A stretch of DNA of 64,000 bases from Holosporales bacterium (lineage in GTDB: Bacteria; Pseudomonadota; Alphaproteobacteria; RUG11792): assembly GCA_031267075.1 (NCBI GenBank), contig JAIRZU010000005.1:23518-87517 (forward strand). The letters run 5' to 3'. Numbering within the stretch: position 1 is the first letter of the stretch; each line of letters starts with the position of its first letter. Made by a program: the position numbers and the translations under genes. Under the pieces are notes generated by a model. It ran no database searches, was not told the origin of the DNA, and saw nothing but the letters and a program-made list of their open reading frames with translations. This document shows positions 52,563 to 60,091 of the stretch, piece after piece.

Positions 52563-52640
52563 CTAAGTTAGTTTGGGTTGGTTATTAGTGGCGGCAGCCT
52601 TGATAAAAGCCTTAAACAACGGATGTGGTGCGAAGGGGGG
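52563..52640 (-). pseudogene. pyrG: 3'-terminal fragment of CTP synthase (pyrG)
   Basis: The minus strand reads PFAPHPLFKAFIKAAATNNQ before a stop, the typical C-terminal end of CTP synthase (RPHPLF.GF..AA). Only about 25 codons are present. It adjoins a worn palindromic element end at 52645-52675 and lies in the IS-rich spacer between an exported-protein gene and carD. Confidence 0.65.
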
Positions 52641-52717
52641 ATCTCCATAAATTCTGATTCTGAAGATTGTGGAAAGAAGCCTATTTTCACGCCCCTCTGG
52701 TAGGTAGACCTGGAAAT

Positions 52718-53215
52718 TCAGGCGGCTTGAAGGATATTTTCTAGTTTCTTTCGGGCCTCGTCCTCAGCAATCTTTTCAACAATCGAAAGCTCACGTGCTA
52801 GACGCTCTATCGCTAGCTGGTATATCTGTCGCTCACTGAAAGACTGTGTGCCGCTGCTACCATCCTTATATAGATCCCTTATAACTTCTGCCAGCGCGCA
52901 GGGATCACCGGAATTTATCTTGAGCTCATACTCCTGGGCGCGCTTGCTCCACATCGCCTTCCTCTTCTTTGCCTTCTGTAGCAGGATGTCCAGAACATTT
53001 TTCATATCATCTTTGTTTGTGAGGCGCCTGAGGCCAGATTGATCAATTTTCTTAACGGGCAATCTCAACACAAGCTTACTCTTAGGAATCGAAATCACAA
53101 AAAACTCAGCCTTCTCCCCAGCGACTTCGAACTCCTCAACCGCCTCTAATTTACCGACTCCGTGTGGAGGGTATACCACCCAAGATCCAATCTTAAATTT
53201 ATCAGCGCCGGCCAT
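52718..53215 (-). CDS. carD: CarD-family transcriptional regulator
   Basis: CarD-type proteins bind RNA polymerase beta and stabilise open complexes, mainly at rRNA and other strong promoters. The 165-residue protein starts with the RNA-polymerase-interacting Tudor-like domain (KIGSWVVYPPHGVGKLEAVE, FFVISIPKSKLVLRLPV) and continues with the helical DNA-binding domain (AMWSKRAQEYELKINSGDPC, LAEVIRDLY). CarD is widespread in alphaproteobacteria including Rickettsiales. It is monocistronic. Confidence 0.93.
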   Translation of the reverse strand: MAGADKFKIGSWVVYPPHGVGKLEAVEEFEVAGEKAEFFVISIPKSKLVLRLPVKKIDQSGLRRLTNKDDMKNVLDILLQKAKKRKAMWSKRAQEYELKINSGDPCALAEVIRDLYKDGSSGTQSFSERQIYQLAIERLARELSIVEKIAEDEARKKLENILQAA

Positions 53216-53584
53216 ACGGTGTCTCAGTTTTTTCTGCCCTATAACGGAATGTTAACAAAAAATTAAACCTAAATCAACTGTCTCGCAGTACTTAAAATCA
53301 TTTTGTCATTTTGTCGCCGCTTGCCTGCCGCGCCAGCCGATTATTATCATGTTCTGGGAAGTGTGATTTAAGAGAAAGTATTCGGCCTAAGCTCTACATG
53401 AGATAAATTTTGCTAACTCCCACTAGCTCTGAGGCTTGCCCACGCTTAGCCTCCATCGCATAGTCCTACACACAATGGATAATCGTATGGATGAATTTTG
53501 CCTCTGCGCAACTCTCTTGTTCTACTTATCTCTTGTTTTGTGCTAGTATTATAGGCAGAGGGATATTGACATTGTGGAGCGGTT
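53216..53584. other. Spacer between carD and an exported-protein gene
   Basis: The divergent region should hold both promoters. TTGTTC and a later TAGTAT occur upstream of 53585 but their spacing is poor. No repeat or RNA gene is apparent. Confidence 0.35.
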
Positions 53585-54142
53585 ATGGTGCACGTAGTGG
53601 TGTGGCTATTTCTGGCAACTGCGGGACTTACAGCAGATGCTAGTGTGCAGTCTGATGCCGATAACCTAGATAATATATATGCTCGGATTGCAGAGGTCGA
53701 GGCAGACATAAATAACCTGGATGGAGATGCTGATCAAAGCAAACCCGACCTTCGTGGACGGTATAGCAAGGTGCGGGAAATAATAGCTCAGATCCAAAAA
53801 AGTGTAGAAGCGATGACGGCGACTCAAATCAGTGACGAGAGGAAGACAGAAATCAAAGGCAGAGTTGAAGATCTGCTGCGTAGGTTCAATGATATGATGA
53901 TAATCCTAACTAGTGGCGGAGCCGGCGGTGAAGCGGGGGCTGACGTCACAGCAATAGCTGGAACACAAGGTACGATCGATGGGAAAGACACTAACCCATG
54001 CGTAAGCTCCTGGTGGTGGCTCCCGAAAGATGATGAGGCGCTCGTTTCGGCAAGGCAGCCCGGATACTATGTAGGCGAAATATCTAGCAGCAGAACTGGG
54101 ACGCAATTTAGAAGGGCTAGCTTCGAAGAGGGGCATTCGTAG
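53585..54142 (+). CDS. Predicted exported protein, coiled coil
   Basis: GTGGAGCGG precedes ATG 53585. The 185-residue product starts with a short signal peptide, MVHVVVWLFLATAGLTADAS. Residues 25-110 form helices of coiled-coil type (NLDNIYARIAEVEADINNLD, VREIIAQIQKSVEAMTATQI). A Gly/Ala-rich linker and a Cys/Trp-containing tail (CVSSWWWLPKDDEA) follow. It ends 2 bases before the CorC-like gene, so unlike most exported-protein genes here it may be cotranscribed with a housekeeping gene. Confidence 0.65.
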   Translation: MVHVVVWLFLATAGLTADASVQSDADNLDNIYARIAEVEADINNLDGDADQSKPDLRGRYSKVREIIAQIQKSVEAMTATQISDERKTEIKGRVEDLLRRFNDMMIILTSGGAGGEAGADVTAIAGTQGTIDGKDTNPCVSSWWWLPKDDEALVSARQPGYYVGEISSSRTGTQFRRASFEEGHS

Positions 54143-54144
54143 AG

Positions 54145-55428
54145 ATGATTCTCACAGCTGTATTTGTAGCTGTTCTGCTGTTCTGCTCAGCGTACTTCTC
54201 CGCCTGTGAAACGGCAATTACCGCATACTCGAAACCCAAGATGTTTGGCCTTGCTGCAGATGGAGATAAGAGGGCCTCCATCATCGTTAAGCTACAAGAA
54301 GAGATAAGCCGAGTCATCAGCTCCATCCTCGTATGCTCGACGATTCTGAACGCTCTAGCCGTTGCATTTACAACTGAAATCTTCGACAACATCTTCGGGG
54401 GCTGCGCTCTCTTCCTGGCCCCAATCATCACTAGTATGTTCATAGTTCTCTTCTCGGAAGTGCTCCCAAAGATGCTCACAATTGCTAACCCCTGCAGGGT
54501 TCTCCTCCCGTCTGCTCACTTCATAAAATACATACACATCGCACTCAAGCCGCTGAACAGCGTCATAGGGAGTATCTCGAAGTGCATGATATCCCTGATA
54601 AGGCGAAAGCCCACAGAGATGGACGAGTACAAGGAATCCCTCGACGAACTTCGCGGTGCGATAGCCCTCCACAAGGGGTTCGATGTCGAGGATACCGAGA
54701 AGGAAAAGGAGATGCTCCAGAGCGTACTGGACCTCGGAACAGTGCAGGTGAGTAGCATAATGATTCATCGGAACAATGTGACTATGTACTGCGCGGACGA
54801 TAGCCTCGAAGTGCTGATTGAGAAGGTACTGAGCTGCCCGTTCACTAGGATTCCGCTATGGAGTGGGGACCAAGATAACATCATAGGCATCCTACATGTT
54901 ACAGATCTACTGAAGGCTATAAGAAAGAACAGAGACCAAGTCAACATCAATATCAGCGAGATAGCGAGGAAGCCGTGGTTCATTCCAGAAAACAATGACC
55001 TCCTAGATCAGCTGCAGGCCTTCAAGCGGCGCCATGAACACATAGCGATCGTCGTCGATGAGTACGGCAGCTTCATGGGAATAATCACACTCGAAGATAT
55101 TCTCGAGGAGATTGTTGGCGACATCGAAGATGAGCACGATGTTGGGGTCGTGAGCGGCATCAGACTCCAGGACGATGGCTCATACATCGTCGATGGATCA
55201 ATCAACATCCGAGATCTCAACCGCGAAATCTACTCGAAGTTTGGGAGTGATGTGGCAGCTACCGTAGCAGGGTACGTCATCAACTCCGTCGGGATCATTC
55301 CGGACATAGGGCAAACCTTCATCTTACACGGATATAAGTTTGAGGTCCTAAAACGCCACAGGAATCAAATATCGTTACTAAGGATAACGAGCCAAGAGAA
55401 AGGAGAAACAGATGACACAGAACAGTAA
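54145..55428 (+). CDS. CNNM/CorC-HlyC family membrane protein with CBS domains
   Basis: The 427 residues comprise a DUF21/CNNM membrane domain (residues 1-150, starting ILTAVFVAVLLFCSAYFSAC), a pair of CBS domains (VQVSSIMIHRNNVTMYCADD; VVDEYGSFMGIITLEDILEE) and a C-terminal CorC_HlyC domain (DGSYIVDGSINIRDLN). Such proteins are linked to magnesium or cobalt efflux; the hemolysin C name in some annotations is historical. It overlaps the esterase gene by 17 bases. Confidence 0.92.
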   Translation: MILTAVFVAVLLFCSAYFSACETAITAYSKPKMFGLAADGDKRASIIVKLQEEISRVISSILVCSTILNALAVAFTTEIFDNIFGGCALFLAPIITSMFIVLFSEVLPKMLTIANPCRVLLPSAHFIKYIHIALKPLNSVIGSISKCMISLIRRKPTEMDEYKESLDELRGAIALHKGFDVEDTEKEKEMLQSVLDLGTVQVSSIMIHRNNVTMYCADDSLEVLIEKVLSCPFTRIPLWSGDQDNIIGILHVTDLLKAIRKNRDQVNINISEIARKPWFIPENNDLLDQLQAFKRRHEHIAIVVDEYGSFMGIITLEDILEEIVGDIEDEHDVGVVSGIRLQDDGSYIVDGSINIRDLNREIYSKFGSDVAATVAGYVINSVGIIPDIGQTFILHGYKFEVLKRHRNQISLLRITSQEKGETDDTEQ

Positions 55429-56203
55429 CGTCATCAGAGCGGAATACGTTATCAAGTCAGCGGTCTTCACGAAGCCCAAGCGGCTAGTCGTGGTACTGCA
55501 TGGGTATGGTACGAATGGGTTAGACTTCGCCGAAGTAGGGAAGCTATATCTATCTCGCGAACTAGACGATACGGTCTTCCTGTTTCCGGATGCACCGTAT
55601 CAATGCGATGCCGGCTCCGGCCGCCAATGGTTTACTCTCAACAGAATGACATATGAAGAGCTGCGAGAAGGCCTCGATGACGTAGGGCCGAAGATGCATG
55701 ACTTTATACAGCGTGCATCCGAGGAGTATGGTTTGAACAACAGACCTCTTTCAAAACCTTCAGAATCAGGATTATTGCTAGGAGACACGGAGCACAGAAG
55801 CGGAGTGTACTCAGACGTACATGAGCATTCGAGCACTGGATCAACGCAGCAAGAAACTGATTATGGAGGTTTAGTGGGGAAGTCTGGTGTGTTTGTGATG
55901 GGCTTTTCTCAGGGCGCCATGCTAGCCCTAGAGATGGGATACTACCCTGGAATATCTGGGATAGTTGCCTACTCCGGAGTCTTTGCAAAATCCGCAACGG
56001 ACAGGAAGTACAGCACCGATACGAAAGTACTCATAGTGCACTCGGATGACGACGTCGTAGTTCCGTACCAGAATGCAGAGGCGGCACAGCGGAGACTATT
56101 TCGCATGGGCGTCTCAGTAGCAGTCGAGACATGCCACAACATCGGTCACACAATTGACATCAACGGCTGGAAAGCAGCTGTGAAGTTCGTGGCTGCCGGC
56201 TGA
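55412..56203 (+). CDS. Phospholipase/carboxylesterase with inserted element
   Basis: This alpha/beta hydrolase of the carboxylesterase type has LVVVLHGYGTNGLDFAEVG (oxyanion region), the nucleophile elbow GVFVMGFSQGAMLALEM, the Asp in HSDDDVVVPYQ and the His in NIGHTIDINGW. It has 263 residues, about 40 more than usual because one palindromic element is inserted in frame at residues 115-153 (SKPSESGLLLGDTEHRSGVY and on), shortly before the nucleophile strand. It overlaps the corC-like gene, and its end is one base from the convergent ruvB end. Confidence 0.9.
   Translation: MTQNSNVIRAEYVIKSAVFTKPKRLVVVLHGYGTNGLDFAEVGKLYLSRELDDTVFLFPDAPYQCDAGSGRQWFTLNRMTYEELREGLDDVGPKMHDFIQRASEEYGLNNRPLSKPSESGLLLGDTEHRSGVYSDVHEHSSTGSTQQETDYGGLVGKSGVFVMGFSQGAMLALEMGYYPGISGIVAYSGVFAKSATDRKYSTDTKVLIVHSDDDVVVPYQNAEAAQRRLFRMGVSVAVETCHNIGHTIDINGWKAAVKFVAAG
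55754..55872 (+). repeat. Palindromic element in the esterase gene
   Basis: A 119-bp copy in sense orientation, ends AAACCTTCAGAATCAG and CTGATTATGGAGGTTT. Confidence 0.9.
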
Positions 56204-56204
56204 A

Positions 56205-57179
56205 TCATACATCCATAGCCTTAGCGGTTAACACCCTGCCGCGTGGAGTCTTTTGAATGAAGCCCTGCTGCAGGAGATATGGTTCAACGACCTCCTCTAT
56301 GGTGTTGGCCGATTCACAGAGAGCAGCCGAGAGAGTGTCAAGCCCAACGGGTCCGCCACCAAACAGGTCCCTTATTGCCCTTATGTATTTCTTGTCTTCC
56401 GAGTCCAATCCGAGTGGATCTACATTTAATCTATCGAGAGCCTGCTTTGCAATGTCTAGTGATATGCTGTTCCCTCCATCGACGTTTACGAAATCTCGGA
56501 TTCTTCTGAGTAAGCGGCCGGCGATCCTCGGAGTCCCCCTTGCCCTTATCGCAACCTCGAATGCTGCATCTGGATCGATCTCCACGCACAGCAACCTAGC
56601 ATTACGATGGATTATGAGAGACAGAGCTTCAACGGAATAAAACTCAAACCTCATCGGGATTCCAAACCTTTCTCGAAGGGGCTGCGAGAGGAGGCCAAGG
56701 CGGGTAGTAGCGGCAATTACAGTAAACTGGCTTAGCTCCAATCGGATCGATTTAGCAGATGTTCCCTCTCCAATTATGATATCTATCTTGAAGTCCTCCA
56801 TTGCCGGGTAGAGCATTTCTTCGACAGCCGGACTCATCCTGTGAATCTCATCTATGAACAAAACATCGAATGGTCCGAAGTTTGTTAGGATCGCCGCCAA
56901 GTCTCCGGGCTTCGTCAGCATCGGCCCCGAGATGATCTTGATGGTAGATCCTATCTCATTTGCAATGATCTGCGCTATTGTGGTTTTTCCGAGTCCAGGC
57001 GGCCCTGACAAGAGAACGTGATCTAACGACTCATTTCTTCCCTTGGCCGCCTGTATAAAGATTTTAAGGTTTTCTACGATGTGCTCCTGCCCGATGAACA
57101 CATCGAACGTCCTCGGCCTTAGTGACCTCTCTAATTCAATATCGTCGCTTTGTACGCGGGCCGACGGGAACCTATCCAT
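56205..57179 (-). CDS. ruvB: Holliday junction branch-migration ATPase RuvB
   Basis: RuvB is the motor of the RuvAB complex. The 324-residue protein has FIGQEHIVENLKIFIQAAKG, Walker A LLSGPPGLGKTTIAQIIANE, Walker B VLFIDEIHRMSPAVEE, sensor motif VIAATTRLGLLSQPLRERFG and the C-terminal winged helix ending IQKTPRGRVL. It is alone on the minus strand; ruvA and ruvC are not nearby. Confidence 0.97.
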   Translation of the reverse strand: MDRFPSARVQSDDIELERSLRPRTFDVFIGQEHIVENLKIFIQAAKGRNESLDHVLLSGPPGLGKTTIAQIIANEIGSTIKIISGPMLTKPGDLAAILTNFGPFDVLFIDEIHRMSPAVEEMLYPAMEDFKIDIIIGEGTSAKSIRLELSQFTVIAATTRLGLLSQPLRERFGIPMRFEFYSVEALSLIIHRNARLLCVEIDPDAAFEVAIRARGTPRIAGRLLRRIRDFVNVDGGNSISLDIAKQALDRLNVDPLGLDSEDKKYIRAIRDLFGGGPVGLDTLSAALCESANTIEEVVEPYLLQQGFIQKTPRGRVLTAKAMDV

Positions 57180-57299
57180 AACTTATTTCAACATCTGGAG
57201 ACCTAACCGGTGACTGGAGTATACCATACATCCCCAGCAATCCCCCTCCACATTCTCTGATCTATCTCAGCTGTGTCTATTTTAGTTGCAAACTTTGTG

Positions 57300-57690
57300 A
57301 AGTGTGGTATACTAACTATGTCGCCGCAAGGTGGCTATAGTGATAAACGGCTTACGTAATAGGCTGTATGGACCAGGGGGCAGTACCCTGCGCCTCCGCC
57401 AAAGATTTGTTTTGGGGGCGAAATAGGTTCGACATACTGCGGTAAAGGTATTTCTTTCACTCGGCATTGTACCATCGTTATCGGGCTACTAAAAATAAAT
57501 GCTAACCTAAACAGGAAAGGCAGACTCGTACGCAACCTTCGCAGGAGGCGTAGGGCAAAGAAGGCCGCTTAAACTACCCGTATGGGCTTTGAGCATCTTG
57601 TTTGCTTGCTGTTTTCGTAAGAAAGCAGTAGAGTAGCGGTTTGGGGGACCCCGGGCAACAGAATTCCCCCGCTTTGGTTATTGTTGTGTT
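57300..57690 (+). ncRNA. ssrA: tmRNA, circularly permuted two-piece form
   Basis: The acceptor piece comes first: T-arm CAGGGGGCAGTACCCTG and acceptor end CGCCTCCGCCA (CCA at 57399-57401). After a 12-base spacer the coding piece starts GGGGGCGAAATAGGTTCGAC at 57414. Its first seven bases pair with the acceptor end, including the G3-U70 wobble required by alanyl-tRNA synthetase. The tag frame starts at GCT 57501 and ends at TAA 57570-57572, 23 residues: ANLNRKGRLV, then RNL, then RRRRRAKKAA. Nothing else in that region gives an Ala-rich hydrophobic tag. Exact outer ends are estimates. sspB follows directly. Confidence 0.9.
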
Positions 57691-57705
57691 AGGAGAGAGT
57701 GAGGC

Positions 57706-58164
57706 ATGGCACGGAAGATCGATTATGAGAAGTTACTGAGAAAAGCGTCACTGTCTGTAGTGCGAGAGATTCTCAAGCATGCAGCAGCCGAGGGGTTCTC
57801 GAAGCAGCAGCACCTGTACATCACGTTCACTCTATCGCATAAGGACGTGAAGGTATCCGACGAACTGAGAGACGATTTCAACGACGAAATGACGATAATT
57901 CTCCAGTATGAATTTTGGGATCTCACAGTTGATGAGGCCGGATTCTCCGTTGGCCTCGCATTCGAGCACGCCGATGAAATCCTGTACATTCCATTCGCAG
58001 CGTTAGTAGCAGTCAATGATCCATCAGAGGATTTCTCACTGGACTTCGTTCCTGATCTCGCTGACACCAAGATACGCGGCGGAGGTGTAAAACAGGAAAA
58101 GCCGACAACTCAAGCATCCGCAAAAATCATACAGTTGGATGCGTTCCGGAAAAACGACAAGTAG
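57706..58164 (+). CDS. sspB: SspB-like ClpXP adaptor (alpha type)
   Basis: Alpha-type SspB tethers ssrA-tagged proteins to ClpXP. The 152-residue protein has IDYEKLLRKASLSVVREILK, LYITFTLSHKDVKVSD, MTIILQYEFWDLTVDEAGFS and LYIPFAALVAVNDPSEDFSL, matching the family throughout, and a basic C-terminal tail ending IIQLDAFRKNDK that would bind the ClpX zinc domain. AGGAGAG precedes the ATG. Its position directly after ssrA places tag and adaptor together. Confidence 0.88.
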   Translation: MARKIDYEKLLRKASLSVVREILKHAAAEGFSKQQHLYITFTLSHKDVKVSDELRDDFNDEMTIILQYEFWDLTVDEAGFSVGLAFEHADEILYIPFAALVAVNDPSEDFSLDFVPDLADTKIRGGGVKQEKPTTQASAKIIQLDAFRKNDK

Positions 58165-58165
58165 G

Positions 58166-58591
58166 ATGCAAACTAGCAGAGAGAATGAGCTGCTAATCAT
58201 GGGGGCCCTGCATGGGAACCTAGTGGAGGAAGCGAGAGTGATCGGCTCAGGTGATTCAGAACTTGATGCTGGTGCAGGGCAGGACATGTACATCGCTATC
58301 GAGCAGAGTTCGCTGCTGAAGGGGTTAGTCATTTTAAGCACGAGCAGCAAGCTGTTGTTCCAGGCGCTTACGGATTGCTTCGCCACGAAGGAGCCGCTCG
58401 ATAAACAGAAGCTCACAGTATTCTACCAGCTGCATAGCTACCATCTTAGTATGACCATTTTCATCTGCACCACTGCCCTAGGGGAAGCCGTGCTACAAAG
58501 CGTAACGGCCGTCTATAGCAACGCGCGCTGGTATGAACGCGAAATACAAGAGAGATACGGCATTACATTCACCACGGATAGTCAGGATTAG
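58166..58591 (+). CDS. NuoC-like protein, truncated
   Basis: The 141-residue product resembles the 30-kDa subunit of complex I (NuoC). YQLHSYHLSMTIFICTTALG and SVTAVYSNARWYEREIQERY fit the NuoC core and its signature (W.ERE..D.YGI.F). It ends right after ITF, so the conserved RRILT/DYGF tail of NuoC is missing, and the N-terminal half is poorly conserved. It may be a shortened NuoC or a paralogue. ATG 58166 lies one base after the sspB stop. The 3' end overlaps the convergent exported-protein gene by 23 bases. Confidence 0.6.
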   Translation: MQTSRENELLIMGALHGNLVEEARVIGSGDSELDAGAGQDMYIAIEQSSLLKGLVILSTSSKLLFQALTDCFATKEPLDKQKLTVFYQLHSYHLSMTIFICTTALGEAVLQSVTAVYSNARWYEREIQERYGITFTTDSQD

Positions 58592-59357
58592 CATCCACAG
58601 GTTGTTGCCATGAGGATGGCCCCTGCCTCACATACGGATGTGAAAGACTTTGGTCGCACAGTGAGCCACCATAGCTGCTGCTTCCACCTGGCGATTTACA
58701 AAAACGTCCACCCCGAGGTTGCCCACTCTGGCTTGGAGGAGCCTCTGCCTGGGGGGGCCTCAATTGATGGACAGGATGTCGGAGGTTTATTAGGTCACAG
58801 ATCCGCTCCAAGAGCCTTGTTAAATCCTTCCACATATCTGAATTTCTGCGGTATTGGTTTCTGATTTCTTTTGCTATACCAAATAGGGCGTTCAGCTCTT
58901 TTACAATTTTATTGCTAGGGTTGGGTGCAAGAATTTCTACCAAAGTTCCCTCTATTGCTTTTCGCACCATTGTCTGCTTCAACTCATCTAATGCTACCTG
59001 CAGCTTTGCCAGTTTCCCGGCCCCCTCTATTACTACACTTATATTCTGCCCTGCAAGTCCCTCTTGCAGCTTTGCTATTTCACCCCTCCGCCTTGCAGCT
59101 TCTGCAGTTAACTGCCTCATGTGTCCATCCACCATTTCCCGGACCCGAGCCATTGTCTGATTCACGCTCTCCTTCTGCTTCGTCCCATCGAGATGCGGCG
59201 AAATTGGTGGCTCGTCACTCTGACATCTTGTGGACTCTGACGGATGTTCATAGTCCTTTCTACACCATGGAGGAGTCCAGCCTGTTGGGAAGCTTTGGCT
59301 CCCGCTTGCACTGCTAGCTAGCACCAGTATCAGGGCTAATTGGTTTATAAATTTCAT
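58569..59357 (-). CDS. Predicted exported protein, coiled coil with Gly/Ser-rich tail
   Basis: AAGGAGAAG precedes ATG 59357, which starts MKFINQLALILVLASSASGS, nearly the same leader as the gene just upstream. The 262-residue product has a Cys-containing N-terminus, a helical centre (MRQLTAEAARRRGEIAKLQE, AGKLAKLQVALDELKQTMVR, LFGIAKEIRNQYRRNSDMWK) and a Pro/Gly/Ser-rich tail (GRFCKSPGGSSSYGGS). No domain is recognised. It follows the paralogous-leader gene by 17 bases. Confidence 0.7.
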   Translation of the reverse strand: MKFINQLALILVLASSASGSQSFPTGWTPPWCRKDYEHPSESTRCQSDEPPISPHLDGTKQKESVNQTMARVREMVDGHMRQLTAEAARRRGEIAKLQEGLAGQNISVVIEGAGKLAKLQVALDELKQTMVRKAIEGTLVEILAPNPSNKIVKELNALFGIAKEIRNQYRRNSDMWKDLTRLLERICDLINLRHPVHQLRPPQAEAPPSQSGQPRGGRFCKSPGGSSSYGGSLCDQSLSHPYVRQGPSSWQQPVDANPDYPW

Positions 59358-59374
59358 TCGTCTTCTCCTTCTTA

Positions 59375-59899
59375 TTAAACGAGCGACCATATGGGGTAGC
59401 CTGTCCTCATGTCTATGGGGCAGCCGTTTATAGTGCAAACTGGACATAGAGTATCGTCTACTCTATCTATGCCGTACTTCAGGTTGAACAGCGCGCTGCG
59501 GTACTGTCTTATGGTTTGGTTTGGTTCGTTAAAATTTTCATACGGCAGGCCGCATTCCCTCAAAAAGGCACTGCCCTCTATACTGATATTTATTGCTGCT
59601 TCAATCGCCTTCTGTAGCCCATCTTTGGTAGCGCACCAACACGCTTGGTTTAGATTTCTGAGTGCTGTCTCCATCGCCTGGCGGCCCACATCCATTTTCT
59701 GCAAAGCATCTTTCTTCTTCTTTGGCCTATCTTTCTCCAATTTTTCCGCTACTTCTCGCCTCTCCACTTCTTCACGTGTATCCCAAGCCGAGGGTGGCCT
59801 ATCTAGGATTGGGTCACGGTAGAAAGGTGAGTCTCTTATGGCCCCATTTGCACTGCTAGCTAGCACCAATATCAGGGCTAATTGGTTCAAAAATCTCAC
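59375..59899 (-). CDS. Predicted exported protein sharing its leader with the next gene
   Basis: The start is GTG 59899 after AAGGAGGAAGCGA. The leader MRFLNQLALILVLASSANGA differs from the next gene's by a few bases, while the mature parts differ entirely. The 174-residue product is Lys-rich at first (KLEKDRPKKKKDALQKMDVG) and has six Cys, among them LCPVCTINGCP near the C-terminus, which could form disulfides or bind metal. It is first of the two-gene unit. Confidence 0.7.
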   Translation of the reverse strand: MRFLNQLALILVLASSANGAIRDSPFYRDPILDRPPSAWDTREEVERREVAEKLEKDRPKKKKDALQKMDVGRQAMETALRNLNQACWCATKDGLQKAIEAAINISIEGSAFLRECGLPYENFNEPNQTIRQYRSALFNLKYGIDRVDDTLCPVCTINGCPIDMRTGYPIWSLV

Positions 59900-59956
59900 T
59901 CGCTTCCTCCTTGGCAGATAGTATCACATTCTTGCTGATCATCCCCATTCTACGGT

Positions 59957-59986
59957 ATTTTATGTCTCGGCAAAAGGCCTAGTCAA
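59957..59986 (-). promoter_or_regulatory. Predicted promoter of the 59899-58569 gene pair
   Basis: Minus-strand TTGACT (59986-59981), an 18-base spacer and TAAAAT (59962-59957). Confidence 0.6.
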
Positions 59987-60012
59987 TGTTTTTCTCCGTA
60001 ACACAAAAACGC

Positions 60013-60042
60013 TTGATATCATCACTCGCACTGTAGTACAAT
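60013..60042 (+). promoter_or_regulatory. Predicted promoter of the exported protein at 60092
   Basis: TTGATA (60013-60018), an 18-base spacer and TACAAT (60037-60042), 49 bases before the ATG. Confidence 0.6.
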
Positions 60043-60091
60043 ACTCATCGTAGATTTAACAATGCATATAAGCAGAGGTAACGAAGAGAAA

